This document shows positions 15,367 through 25,748 of a DNA stretch of 64,000 nucleotides, one piece after another. The notes under the pieces are model-generated. The model was not told where the DNA came from and made no database searches. It was given only the letters and a program-made list of their open reading frames with translations. Source of the stretch: Streptomyces durocortorensis. Its GTDB lineage: Bacteria > Actinomycetota > Actinomycetes > Streptomycetales > Streptomycetaceae. Position numbers and translations under genes: made by a program. Location: contig NZ_CP134500.1 in assembly GCF_031760065.1 (NCBI RefSeq), positions 7,006,001 through 7,070,000 on the forward strand. The letters run 5' to 3'. Numbering within the stretch: the stretch's first letter is position 1; each line of letters begins with the position of its first letter.

Positions 15367-15738
15367 GTGAACCATCCGAGTCCGCTGCGCGCTGTTCCCG
15401 CCCCGATGCCGGCCCCCGCCCGCCCGCTCGATCTCCGCGTACGCGCGCAGCGGATCCAGATCGACGAACTGATCGTCGACGACCCGCACGAAGTCCTCGC
15501 GCACGCCTGCCGGGCAGCCCGCACCGCCCCGGACACCGCGGCCCTGCTGGGGCACGGCCCCGGCGCCGACCTGACGCTCCCGGCGGCCGCCGCGCTTCTC
15601 TGCGCCCTCTACGAACCCGACGAACTCGCCACCATGGGCCTGCGCTTCACGCGGCACACCACGCACGTCACCGCCCACAACCAGCAGAGCGAACCCGTCT
15701 CGCTGGAGCTGTCCCACGCCCCGGAACAGGGGCGCTGA
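15367..15738 (+). CDS. Small hypothetical protein divergent from the DUF5753 regulator
   Basis: 123 residues from a GTG at 15367 with GGAG eight bases upstream. The protein is soluble: a Pro/Ala-rich start, then a compact helical middle (RAQRIQIDELIVDDPHEVLA; LTLPAAAALLCALYEPDELA) and a polar tail with HTTHVTAHNQQ. I do not recognise the family. Its position opposite an XRE/DUF5753 regulator resembles the place usually taken by DUF397-like partner proteins, so it may act with that regulator; this is inference. Confidence 0.6.
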   Translation: MNHPSPLRAVPAPMPAPARPLDLRVRAQRIQIDELIVDDPHEVLAHACRAARTAPDTAALLGHGPGADLTLPAAAALLCALYEPDELATMGLRFTRHTTHVTAHNQQSEPVSLELSHAPEQGR

Positions 15739-15848
15739 CCTGCCAGGTCGCCTCGCCCGGCAACGGCGCGCGACCCGGCTTCGGATGCCGGAGGGCCGCC
15801 GGAAGTTACCCCTAAGTTTCTAGTGACTTACCACACGATTGACAGTAG

Positions 15849-17528
<1,680 letters not shown>

Positions 17529-17547
17529 AGGAACCGGCGGGCGAAGA

Positions 17548-17582
17548 GCCCGGGGCCGGGAGTGCCAACCCGGCGGCCCCGG
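17548..17582. terminator. Hairpin terminator between convergent genes
   Basis: CCGGGGCCGGG at 17550-17560 pairs with CCCGGCGGCCCCGG at 17569-17582 with one bulge and an 8-base loop, between convergent genes. Confidence 0.65.
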
Positions 17583-17604
17583 ACTCCGTCAGTGACCGGC
17601 TCCC

Positions 17605-18084
17605 TCAGTGACCGGGCAGAACGCACACCGCGTCGATCCCCAGCACATGGTTGAGCCGCCCGAACGCCAGCCACGAGCCGATGCTCATGCTCAGCTCCAC
17701 GATCTCCGCCTGGCTGTAGTGCGCCGCCATCCGTTTCCAGAAGGCGTCGTCCAGACCGTGGTGGTCGAGCGTGTACCGCTCGGCGTACTCGGCCGCGAGC
17801 CTGGTCCGCTCGTCGAAGGACTCGGTCGTACGCCACTGGGTCACCGCCTCGGCGAACTCCTCCTCGACCTTCGCCCCGTCCCGCTCGGTACGCCAGTCCA
17901 GGCAGAACAGACACCCGTTGATCTGCGCCACCCGCAGCCTGGCCGCCTCGAACTCCCGCAGCCCCAGGGTCGTGTGCTCGTACACGGACATCGAGAAGGC
18001 GGCCGCGGCCACGCCGATGCCGGGGACCATCTCCCCCCACACATAGCCGATGGGCTCCTGGCCCTCCGGGATGTCGATGATCAT
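17605..18084 (-). CDS. AhpD-like/carboxymuconolactone decarboxylase family protein
   Basis: 159 residues. Carries the CxxC redox motif (INGCLFCLDWR) near residue 58 that is typical of AhpD-like proteins, in an all-helical fold (FDERTRLAAEYAERYT; QAEIVELSMSIGSWLAFGRL). The His that normally follows in AhpD (ExxxxCxxCxxxH) is replaced here by Arg-Thr, so peroxidase-linked activity is uncertain. The start at 18084 overlaps the stop of the upstream reductase-like gene by four bases (ATGA), so the two are almost surely made together. A longer in-frame reading upstream is only the shadow of that gene. Confidence 0.8.
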   Translation of the reverse strand: MIIDIPEGQEPIGYVWGEMVPGIGVAAAAFSMSVYEHTTLGLREFEAARLRVAQINGCLFCLDWRTERDGAKVEEEFAEAVTQWRTTESFDERTRLAAEYAERYTLDHHGLDDAFWKRMAAHYSQAEIVELSMSIGSWLAFGRLNHVLGIDAVCVLPGH

Positions 18085-19160
18085 GCCGGTCTCCTTCCCA
18101 GCCTGCCGACCGCAGGCCGCAGCGGGACGTCGAGTGCGTCGTACAGGCCCGGCTCCGCCTCCACCAGCCAGTCGATGGCCGAGACGAGCCGCCCGACGGC
18201 CGTGGCGTTCCCGCCCGCCGACCGGTTCTCGCCCTCGTCGGAGGCCTCGACCGTCACCTCGATGCGGGGGCGGCCCTCGATCACCACACGGTGCGCGCCC
18301 ACCCCGTCGGGCGGGGACGGCCAGTCCGGCGCGCACGAGGCGTGGATCCGGGTGATGTGCTCGATGACGATGCGTGGCTCGCCGCCCACGATGCCCTGCA
18401 CCTCGAACCGCACGGCCCCCTGGGTGCCCGCGGCGAACTCGCCCATCGTGCGCGTGCTGACCGTCGCCTCCAGCACCCGGCGGTCCGATGTCTCGCGGAT
18501 CTCGTCGAGTTCGACGCCGAGCGCCCGGGCCATCAGACGTATCTGACCGCCCCACACCATGGTCGGGACGCTCTCCGCCAGCATCAGCGGCTGGTAGTCC
18601 ATCGGGTGCCCCATGCCGATCAGGTGGCGTACCGAATCCTCCTGCTCGTACGTGGAGTAGTCGAAGATCTCCTGGCAGCGGATCACGTCCACCTCGGTGC
18701 CGAGACCGCTGACGAGCAGGGGCAGGACGTCGTTGCCCCAGCCGGGGTCGACCCCGGAGACGAAGAGGGAACCGCCGCCCTCCGCGACGGCGGCCAGGAC
18801 CGGGTCCCGCAGTTCTGGAGGGGCGTTGCGCTGATCGTAGAGCGGATAGAGGGAGGGCGTGACGACCACCGCCCCGGTCCGGATCGCCCTGCCGATGTCG
18901 GCGAGGGCGTCGTCGGGGCGGATGTCGCCGGACGCCGCGTAGACCACTGCCCTCGGCCGCTCGGCCAGGACCGCGGTGATGTCGACGCTCGCCGCCACGC
19001 CGAGCGGGTGCCCGAGCCCGGCCAGTTCGCCCGCGTCGCGGCCGGACTTGGCGGGGTTGTGGACGAGGACGGCGGAGAGTGCCAGTGCCGGATGGGCCGC
19101 GACGGCGCGGATCGCCGCGCGGCCGACGTTGCCGGTACCCCAGACAACCGTGGGAATCAT
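18081..19160 (-). CDS. Dihydrodipicolinate reductase-like NAD(P)-dependent oxidoreductase
   Basis: 359 residues. The N-terminal Rossmann motif VVWGTGNVGRAAIRAV and the following AVLVHNPAKSGRDAGEL match the DapB-like branch that includes 2,4-diaminopentanoate dehydrogenase and many actinobacterial steroid-neighbourhood proteins. The C-terminal ~200 residues form the mixed dimerisation/substrate domain. Substrate unknown. Neighbours are a cholesterol oxidase (convergent) and the coupled AhpD-like gene, so a role in processing a ketone or sterol-derived compound is possible but unproven. No ribosome site is visible before ATG 19160; the message may be leaderless. Confidence 0.75.
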   Translation of the reverse strand: MIPTVVWGTGNVGRAAIRAVAAHPALALSAVLVHNPAKSGRDAGELAGLGHPLGVAASVDITAVLAERPRAVVYAASGDIRPDDALADIGRAIRTGAVVVTPSLYPLYDQRNAPPELRDPVLAAVAEGGGSLFVSGVDPGWGNDVLPLLVSGLGTEVDVIRCQEIFDYSTYEQEDSVRHLIGMGHPMDYQPLMLAESVPTMVWGGQIRLMARALGVELDEIRETSDRRVLEATVSTRTMGEFAAGTQGAVRFEVQGIVGGEPRIVIEHITRIHASCAPDWPSPPDGVGAHRVVIEGRPRIEVTVEASDEGENRSAGGNATAVGRLVSAIDWLVEAEPGLYDALDVPLRPAVGRLGRRPA

Positions 19161-19269
19161 GCGCGGAGGGTAGCGGCCCGGCCATGCACTTCCCAGAGCC
19201 GCGGCGGGACCAAAACAGGCTGGACCAAAGGGTGTTCCCGGGCCGGTGACGAGCCGCCGGCCCGGGAGT

Positions 19270-20175
19270 TCAGCGTGCGGCCGGGCCTCCGGCCAGCAGC
19301 AGCGCCACATCCACCGCCGCCACGGCCACCGCCCCCGCCAGCGCGGCCTTGCGCCACCGGTGGCCGAGGGCGGGTCCCACCAGCGCCGCCGCCCCGGCCA
19401 GGGCGAGCGCGGCCGCGCCCCCGGCATTCGGCGGGCCGGGCGGCCCGAGCGCCAGCACGGCCGTGGCCCCCAGCAGCGGCAGCGGCAGCAGCAGCCGGGT
19501 TCCCGCACCGCCCAGCCGGTGCGGCAGCCCCCGGATGCCGGCCGACCGGTCCGCCGCGATGTCCGGGAGCGTGTCGGCCAGATGCGCCGCGAACCCGAGC
19601 AGCGCCCCGGCCGTGACCGTCCACCACCGGGGCGACGGGCCGCCGGGCTGGGCCAGGGCGACCGCCGCGGGCAGGGCGGCGAACCCGGCCACGTACGGCA
19701 GCCAGGACAGGGCGGTCGCCTTGAGCCACAGGTTGTAGAGCCAGGCCACCGCGACCGCGGCGAGGTGCACCGTACCGGCGAGGACTCCGCAGGCCAGCGA
19801 GAGCGGTACGCACAGGGCGAGCGCGAGCCCCGCCGCCCCCCACACCGCGCGCACCCCGACCGCACCGTCGGCCACCGGCTTCCCCCGGCGCCCCGCGAGG
19901 GCGTCGCGCCCCGCGTCGTGCGCGTCGTTGCACCACCCCACCGACAGCTGACCCGCCAGCACCGCCGCCGCGACCAGCGCCGAACGCGGGCCGCCCAGGC
20001 CCGAGCCGAGAGCCAGGGCGAAGGCGATCGCGGTCACGGCGGCCACCGGCCCCGGATGGCAGGCGAGCGCCAGAGCGGCGGCGAGGTCCGTGACACGCCG
20101 GACCGGCCGGAGGGTGGCCGCCGCCCCGCCCGGCGGCGCTCCGGCGGTGCGCGAGGTCCCGTCCATGGCGTCCAT
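19270..20175 (-). CDS. UbiA-family membrane prenyltransferase
   Basis: 301 residues with about eight membrane segments. Both aspartate-rich motifs of UbiA enzymes are present: NDAHDAGRDALAGRRGKP in the first half, and DTLPDIAADRSAGIRGLP in the second, which bind magnesium and the prenyl diphosphate. The family transfers prenyl chains to aromatic or lipid-like acceptors within the membrane. It is divergent from a type III PKS operon making phenolic lipids 118 bases away, so those phenols or quinones are attractive acceptors; this is inference. Menaquinone-type prenylation cannot be excluded. Confidence 0.85.
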   Translation of the reverse strand: MDAMDGTSRTAGAPPGGAAATLRPVRRVTDLAAALALACHPGPVAAVTAIAFALALGSGLGGPRSALVAAAVLAGQLSVGWCNDAHDAGRDALAGRRGKPVADGAVGVRAVWGAAGLALALCVPLSLACGVLAGTVHLAAVAVAWLYNLWLKATALSWLPYVAGFAALPAAVALAQPGGPSPRWWTVTAGALLGFAAHLADTLPDIAADRSAGIRGLPHRLGGAGTRLLLPLPLLGATAVLALGPPGPPNAGGAAALALAGAAALVGPALGHRWRKAALAGAVAVAAVDVALLLAGGPAAR

Positions 20176-20293
20176 CGGGCGATCGTAGGGACCTGCCGAC
20201 CCGTCAATGCGGCAACCGGGCGGGTCCTTTGCCCCATTTCGTCACTTCTTGTGGGCAGGATGGGGCCATGACGTCCCCGAAGCAGGAGCCAGG

Positions 20294-21346
20294 ATGACCC
20301 GGATCGCCGCGGTCCACGGGGTCCTGCCGCCCCACCGCCACACCCAGTCCGAGGTCACCGACATGGTGGCCCGCACCTGTCTGCCGCCAGGCGCCGACCG
20401 CCGCGTCCTGGACCGGCTCCACGAGAACGCCCGTGTACGCAACCGGCACACCGTGCTCCCCCTGGACGGCTACCGCGAACTGGAGGGATTCGGCGACGCC
20501 AACGACGTGTTCATCCGCTCCGCAGTCGACCTCGGGGCGCAGGCAGTACGCGGCGCGCTGTGCTCGGCCGGGCTGCGCCCCACCGACGTCGACCTGCTGA
20601 TGTTCACCTCCGTCACCGGCATCGCGGCCCCCTCCGTCGACGCCCGGCTCGTGACGCGCCTGGGCATGCGGTCCGACGTCAAACGGCTGCCCGTCTTCGG
20701 CCTCGGCTGCGTCGCCGGGGCCGCCGGGGTGGCCCGGTTGCACGACTACCTCCTCGGCCGTCCCGACGACGTCGCCGTGCTGCTCTCGGTCGAGCTCTGC
20801 TCCCTCACCTTCCAGCGCCGGGACGCGACCCCCGCCAATCTGGTGGCGACCGCGCTGTTCGGCGACGGGGCGGCCGCCGTTGTCGCCCTCGGACAACGCC
20901 GGGCCGTCGCCGGACCCGAGATCGTGGACACCCGCAGCCGGATGTACCCGGACACCGAACACGTCATGGGCTGGGACATCGGCAGCACCGGCTTCACCGT
21001 GGTCCTGGACCCGGCGGTGCCCGACGTCGTCCGCCGCTACCTCGCCGACGACGTCAGGGAGTTCCTCGCCGGACACGGCCTCAAGCCGAAGGACATCGCC
21101 CACTGGGTCTGCCACCCCGGCGGACCCAAGGTGCTGGAGACCGTCACGGAGGTCCTCGGCCTGCCCGACGGCGCGCTCGACGTCACCTGGCGCTCGCTCA
21201 CCGACATCGGCAACCTGTCCTCCGCCTCGGTCCTGCACGTCCTGCGCGACACCATCGAACAGCGCCGGCCGGAGCCCGGCACCCCCGGCCTGCTGCTGGC
21301 CATGGGCCCGGGATTCTGCTGCGAACTGGTGCTGCTGCGCTGGTAG
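20294..21346 (+). CDS. srsA: SrsA-like type III polyketide synthase (alkylresorcinol synthase)
   Basis: 350 residues with the full type III PKS triad: Cys139 (VFGLGCVAGAAG), His274 (CHPGGPKVL) and Asn307 (DIGNLSSASV). Overall layout matches bacterial SrsA/PKS11-like synthases, which extend long acyl starters with malonyl or methylmalonyl units and close them to resorcinols. AGGAG sits six bases before ATG 20294. The methyltransferase follows after 15 bases, and a flavin hydroxylase overlaps that gene. The same A-B-C order occurs in the S. griseus srsABC operon that makes methylated phenolic lipids (resorcinols and quinones) reported to contribute to penicillin tolerance. Confidence 0.9.
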   Translation: MTRIAAVHGVLPPHRHTQSEVTDMVARTCLPPGADRRVLDRLHENARVRNRHTVLPLDGYRELEGFGDANDVFIRSAVDLGAQAVRGALCSAGLRPTDVDLLMFTSVTGIAAPSVDARLVTRLGMRSDVKRLPVFGLGCVAGAAGVARLHDYLLGRPDDVAVLLSVELCSLTFQRRDATPANLVATALFGDGAAAVVALGQRRAVAGPEIVDTRSRMYPDTEHVMGWDIGSTGFTVVLDPAVPDVVRRYLADDVREFLAGHGLKPKDIAHWVCHPGGPKVLETVTEVLGLPDGALDVTWRSLTDIGNLSSASVLHVLRDTIEQRRPEPGTPGLLLAMGPGFCCELVLLRW

Positions 21347-21361
21347 AAAGAGAGGGACAGG

Positions 21362-21889
21362 ATGATCTGGTACACCGCCCTGGTGCTGGCCGTCGCCGCC
21401 GAGCGCCTGGCCGAACTCGTCGTGGCCCGCCGCAACACCCGCTGGAGCCTCGCCCGCGGCGGTACGGAATCGGGCCGGGGGCACTACCCGGCGATGGTCG
21501 CCCTGCACACCGCGCTCCTGGTCGGCTGCCTCGCGGAGGTCCGGCTGGCCGAACGCCCTTTCCTGCCCGCCATCGGCTGGGCCATGGCCGCCCTCGTCGT
21601 GGCCGCACAGGCGCTGCGCTGGTGGTGCATCCGCACGCTCGGCCCCCGCTGGAACACCCGCGTCATCGTCGTACCCGGCCTGCCCCGCGTCACCGGCGGC
21701 CCCTACCGGTGGCTGAGCCACCCCAACTACGTCGCCGTCGCCGCCGAGGGCGTGGCGCTGCCCCTGGTCCACGGTGCCTGGGTGACCGCCCTCGTCTTCA
21801 CCGTGCTCAACGCCGCCCTGATGGCCGTCCGGATCCGCTGCGAGGACGGGGCACTGGCCCGCCTCCCGGCAGCGGACGCCCGGGCATGA
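21362..21889 (+). CDS. srsB: SrsB-like membrane O-methyltransferase (ICMT family)
   Basis: 175 residues, four to five membrane segments. Carries the isoprenylcysteine carboxyl methyltransferase signature GGPYRWLSHPNYVAVAAEG, whose His/Pro/Asn and Glu residues contact SAM. In the srs pathway this enzyme O-methylates the alkylresorcinol made by the type III PKS. It starts 15 bases after that gene and its stop overlaps the hydroxylase start (ATGA). Confidence 0.85.
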   Translation: MIWYTALVLAVAAERLAELVVARRNTRWSLARGGTESGRGHYPAMVALHTALLVGCLAEVRLAERPFLPAIGWAMAALVVAAQALRWWCIRTLGPRWNTRVIVVPGLPRVTGGPYRWLSHPNYVAVAAEGVALPLVHGAWVTALVFTVLNAALMAVRIRCEDGALARLPAADARA

Positions 21890-22902
21890 TCGACGTCCTG
21901 GTCGCGGGCGGCGGCCCGGCCGGACTCGCGGCCGCGATCCGGGCCGCGTCGGCGGGCCTGGAGGCGGTGGTCGTCGAGCCGCGCACCGCCCCCGTCGACA
22001 AGGCGTGCGGCGAGGGAATCATGCCCGGTGGCGTCGCGGCGCTGCGCGGCCTCGGCGTCCGGGTGAACGGCCACGAACTCCGGGGCATCCGGTACACCGA
22101 CGGCCGGCGCAGCGCGGAGGCGGCGTTCCGGGGCGGCCCCGGGGCGGGCGTACGCCGCACCGAACTCCACGCCGCCCTGCACGAACGGGCCGCCGCCCTC
22201 GGCGTACGCGTCGTCACGGGAAAGGCGGGGGAGATCCGCCAGGACGAGCACACCGTCCGGGCCGCCGGGCTCACCGCCCGCTGGCTCATCGCGGCCGACG
22301 GCCTGCACTCGCCGCTGCGCCGAGCCCTGGGCCTGGACCGGCCGGTCCCCGGGCCCGGCCGCTACGGGCTGCGCCGCCACTACGCCATCGCCCCCTGGAC
22401 CGACCACGTCGAGGTGCACTGGTCGCGGCACGGTGAGGCGTACGTGACCCCGGTCGGCGAACGCCTCGTCGGCGTGGCCGTCCTGAGCCGCGACCGCCGC
22501 CCCTACGAACGCCACCTGGCCGCCTTCCCGGCCCTCGCCGCCCGGCTGGGGGGCGGCCCCGACGCCACCCCCGTACGCGGGGCAGGTCCGCTGCGGCAAC
22601 GGGCGCTGGGGCAGCGGGCCGGGCGGGTCCTGCTGGTCGGCGACGCCGCGGGCTACGTCGACGCCCTGACCGGGGAGGGCATCGCCCTCGCGGTGGCCAC
22701 CGCGAGCGCCGCCGTCGACTGCCTGAGCGCCGGGCGGCCCGAGGACTACCCGCGCCGCTGGGCCGGGGTCACGCGACGGTACCGGCTGCTGACCCTCGCC
22801 CTGCTGAGCGCCGCAGGGCATCCGTCCTCGGGCCGGCTGATCGTCGCGGCCGCCCACCGGGCCCCCGCCGTCTTCCGCACGGCGGTCCACGCGCTCCAGT
22901 GA
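21886..22902 (+). CDS. srsC: SrsC-like FAD-dependent phenolic-lipid hydroxylase
   Basis: 338 residues. FAD-binding [14 protein letters not shown] motif (VAGGGPAGLAAAIRAA), a CGEGIMPGG segment typical of this subgroup, and the second FAD motif RVLLVGDAAGYVDALTGEG. In the srs pathway the hydroxylase converts methylated resorcinols to hydroquinone/quinone lipids. Translation is coupled to the methyltransferase by a four-base overlap, confirming one operon. Geranylgeranyl-reductase-like enzymes share the fold, so the assignment rests largely on context. Confidence 0.85.
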   Translation: MIDVLVAGGGPAGLAAAIRAASAGLEAVVVEPRTAPVDKACGEGIMPGGVAALRGLGVRVNGHELRGIRYTDGRRSAEAAFRGGPGAGVRRTELHAALHERAAALGVRVVTGKAGEIRQDEHTVRAAGLTARWLIAADGLHSPLRRALGLDRPVPGPGRYGLRRHYAIAPWTDHVEVHWSRHGEAYVTPVGERLVGVAVLSRDRRPYERHLAAFPALAARLGGGPDATPVRGAGPLRQRALGQRAGRVLLVGDAAGYVDALTGEGIALAVATASAAVDCLSAGRPEDYPRRWAGVTRRYRLLTLALLSAAGHPSSGRLIVAAAHRAPAVFRTAVHALQ

Positions 22903-23058
22903 AACGACCCCGCGGGAGCGCCCGGTGATCGATTGGCGGGGCCCGGGGTTCCGTCATAACGTCGGTCGGGTGAACGCCCGCGGTCACCGTTCACCGGACC
23001 GGCGGAGACCGGACGCCCCACGCGGCGCACTGCCTCGGCACGAGAGACGGACCCCACC

Positions 23059-24678
23059 ATGACGGGCTCCCACGCGACACCCGCGCACCCGGCCAAGAAC
23101 TCCGAACGGCACCGGGGCGGCGCGATGGCGCTGCTGGTCATCGCCTCGTGCCAGCTGATGGTGGTGCTCGACATCACCATCGTCAACATCGCGCTTCCGC
23201 ACATGCAGAAGTCCCTGGGGTTCTCCACCGAGAACCTCTCCTGGGTGATCAACGCCTACACGCTGACCTTCGGCGGGCTGCTGCTGCTCGGCGGACGCCT
23301 CGGCGACATCCTCGGCCGCCGCCGGGTCTTCATCTTCGGCGTGCTCCTCTTCGTCTTCGCCTCGCTGCTCGGCGGACTGTCCCAGGAGTCCTGGCAGTTG
23401 CTGGCGGCCCGATCGCTCCAGGGCGTCGGCGGCGCGATCGCCTCGCCCACCGCCCTGTCGCTGATCACCACCACCTTCCGCGAGGGCCCCGAACGCAACC
23501 GGGCGTTCGGGGTGTTCGCCGCCGTGTCGGCGGGCGGCAGCGCGATCGGGCTGCTGGCGGGCGGGCTCCTCGTGGAGTGGCTCGACTGGCGCTGGGTCCT
23601 GTTCGTCAACGTCCCCATCGGCCTGCTGATCGCGCTGGCCACCCCCCGCTACATCGCCGAGTCCGAACGCCGTCCCGGCCACTTCGACGTCGCGGGCGCC
23701 CTCACCTCCACGGTGGGCATGGTGCTGCTCGTCTACGGCTTCATCCGCGCGTCCGAGGACGGCTGGAGCGACGCCCTGACCCTCGGGTCGTTCGCCGCCG
23801 CCGTGGTGCTCCTGACCGGGTTCATCGCCATCGAACGCGGCTCCAGACAGCCCATCACCCCCCTGTGGATGTTCCGCGACCGCAACCGTGCCGGGGTCTA
23901 CGGCATGATGCTCAGCCTGGCCGCGGCCATGTTCGGGATGTTCTTCTTCCTGACCCTCTTCGTGCAGAACGTCCTCGACTTCAGCCCGCTGCGGGCCGGA
24001 CTCGCGTTCCTGCCGGTGAGCGCCATCATCGCGGTCGGCGCGGGACTCGCCTCCCAGCTGCTGCCCAGGTGGGGGCCCAAACCCTTCATGGTGGCCGGTG
24101 CGCTGTTCGCCGCGACCGGCCTCGGCTGGCTCACCCTGACCGACGTCCACAGCTCCTACCTCGGCTCCATCCTCGGGCCGATGCTCGTCTTCGGATTCGG
24201 CATGGGCATGCAGTTCGTGTCGCTGACCCTGATGGCCGTCTCGGGTGTCGCCCCGAAGGAGGCGGGCGCCGCATCCGGCATCCTCAACGCCACCCAGCAG
24301 GTCGGCGGATCCCTCGGCCTGTCGATCCTGGTGACGATGTTCGGCACGGCCAGCCGCAACGAAGCCACCGACCAGGTGCCCGAATTCCTCCAGGAGGCCA
24401 CCCCGGCCCAGCTGCTGGAGTTCCGCAGAACCGGTGAACTGCCACCGCCCTGGGCCGACCAGGTCCTGACCTCGGGGGTGTCCAGCGCCTTCGTCGTCGC
24501 GGCCTGCTTCGCCGTGTTCGCCGCCCTGATCGCCCTGCTGGTCATCCAGGTGCGGCCCGCGGACCTGGCCCGCCTCCAGGGCGGCGCGACCCCGCTCGCC
24601 GGTGAGGAGACCGTCGACAGCGGGCAGGATGAACCCCGGGCCGACCCGGACACCGACCGCCCCGCGAAAGGGAGCTGA
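23059..24678 (+). CDS. DHA2-family (EmrB/QacA) multidrug exporter
   Basis: 539 residues with about 14 membrane segments. Family marks: VVLDITIVNIALPHMQ in helix 1, GRLGDILGRRR loop, and a motif-C-like SAGGSAIGLLAGG in helix 5. A hydrophilic 50-residue tail ends the protein. It is a proton-driven exporter of drugs or metabolites. It lies 156 bases after the srs-type operon on the same strand; whether it exports that product is unknown. A glyoxalase-fold gene follows after only three bases, so those two form an operon. Confidence 0.88.
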   Translation: MTGSHATPAHPAKNSERHRGGAMALLVIASCQLMVVLDITIVNIALPHMQKSLGFSTENLSWVINAYTLTFGGLLLLGGRLGDILGRRRVFIFGVLLFVFASLLGGLSQESWQLLAARSLQGVGGAIASPTALSLITTTFREGPERNRAFGVFAAVSAGGSAIGLLAGGLLVEWLDWRWVLFVNVPIGLLIALATPRYIAESERRPGHFDVAGALTSTVGMVLLVYGFIRASEDGWSDALTLGSFAAAVVLLTGFIAIERGSRQPITPLWMFRDRNRAGVYGMMLSLAAAMFGMFFFLTLFVQNVLDFSPLRAGLAFLPVSAIIAVGAGLASQLLPRWGPKPFMVAGALFAATGLGWLTLTDVHSSYLGSILGPMLVFGFGMGMQFVSLTLMAVSGVAPKEAGAASGILNATQQVGGSLGLSILVTMFGTASRNEATDQVPEFLQEATPAQLLEFRRTGELPPPWADQVLTSGVSSAFVVAACFAVFAALIALLVIQVRPADLARLQGGATPLAGEETVDSGQDEPRADPDTDRPAKGS

Positions 24679-24681
24679 ACC

Positions 24682-25137
24682 ATGGACTGGACCCTCGAAG
24701 TGATCATCCTTCCCGTCACCGACATCGACCGGGCCCGGGACTTCTACCGGGACAAACTGGGCTTCCACCTCGACATCGACGCCGAAGTGATGGCGGGCGC
24801 CCGGGTCGTGCAGCTGACCCCGCCCGGCTCCGGCTGCTCGATCGCCCTCACCGACGGCCTGCCCAACCCGACGGGAACCCCGAAGCCGGGCACGTACCAC
24901 GGCCTCCAGCTCTGCGTCACCGACATCGACGCCGCCCACGCCGAGCTCGTCGGCCGGGGCGTCGAGGTGTCCGAGCCCCAGCGGTACACCGACGAGGACG
25001 GCGCGACCTTCATGTACTTCACCGACCCGGACGGCAACGGCTGGGCGGTGCAGGAATACCGCCGCCGCAAGACCGAGCCGCTGCACCGGCTCCTCACCGA
25101 CCTGGCCGCGCGGAGCACGGGCGACACGGCGGGGTGA
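24682..25137 (+). CDS. VOC-superfamily (glyoxalase-like) protein
   Basis: 151 residues, two beta-alpha-beta-beta-beta modules. Visible marks are PVTDIDRARDFYRDKLGF, a GLQLCVTDIDAAHAEL repeat half, and FTDPDGNGWAVQE at the end, where His/Glu metal ligands normally lie. Members act as glyoxalases, dioxygenases or metal-free drug-binding proteins. Starting three bases after a drug exporter, it may be a drug-sequestering or drug-modifying partner; that is inference. Confidence 0.85.
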   Translation: MDWTLEVIILPVTDIDRARDFYRDKLGFHLDIDAEVMAGARVVQLTPPGSGCSIALTDGLPNPTGTPKPGTYHGLQLCVTDIDAAHAELVGRGVEVSEPQRYTDEDGATFMYFTDPDGNGWAVQEYRRRKTEPLHRLLTDLAARSTGDTAG

Positions 25138-25233
25138 ACCGGCCGGAGTCGGATCGTGCCCCGCCCGGCCCATCCATCAGAATGCTCCCCGTATCGAGTG
25201 CGGAGATCCAACAGCGCAAGGGAGCAGCATCCA

Positions 25234-25632
25234 ATGGGCGGCAACGCAGACATGGTGGCCTTCGTCCGGGCGCGGCTCGCCGACGAGGAACAGGTCGCCC
25301 GGGCCGCCGGCGGGGACCGATGGCGGTGCCCGGCCGATGTGCCGGGCGAGGTCCACGACCGCACCGGCGGGGTGGCGTTCACCGTGCGTGGCCGAGGGTT
25401 CGACCAGCACATCGCCTTCCAGGACCCGGCGCGCTCCCTGGAGCGCATCGAGACCCACCGGGTCCTGCTGGGTGAGTACGTCGAGGTCGCCGACCTCGAC
25501 ACCGACCGCCCCGCGCAGGACTTCCCCTCCGGCCGCGCGGTGGGCCTCGGCTTCGCCGTACGCCAACTGGCCGCCGAGTACGCCGGACACCCCGACTACC
25601 AGGCGCGCTGGCTGCCCCGCTTCATCCAGTAG
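25234..25632 (+). CDS. DUF6221-like hypothetical protein
   Basis: 132 residues, soluble. It follows the pattern of the Streptomyces DUF6221 family: FVRARLADEEQVARAA at the start, FDQHIAFQDPARSLERIETH in the middle, and a C-terminal LAAEYAGHPDYQARWLP. ATG 25234 is preceded by GGGAG. Function unknown; no neighbour gives a clue. The family name is recalled from the motif pattern. Confidence 0.7.
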   Translation: MGGNADMVAFVRARLADEEQVARAAGGDRWRCPADVPGEVHDRTGGVAFTVRGRGFDQHIAFQDPARSLERIETHRVLLGEYVEVADLDTDRPAQDFPSGRAVGLGFAVRQLAAEYAGHPDYQARWLPRFIQ

Positions 25633-25748
25633 CGGCCCCCGGGGGCGGGAGACTCTCCGCCGGACCATGATTCCGGGAAGTCCGCCTGCACGGAGTGCAG
25701 TTGATCGATAGCATCTCCCCATCGGCCGACACCGGGGGAGTTGCACGC

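Noticed and set aside
17605..19185. Reading the AhpD-like gene as the end of one 526-residue protein
   Set aside because: The upstream part is the shadow of the DHDPR-like gene; the ATGA overlap and family length support a separate start at 18084.
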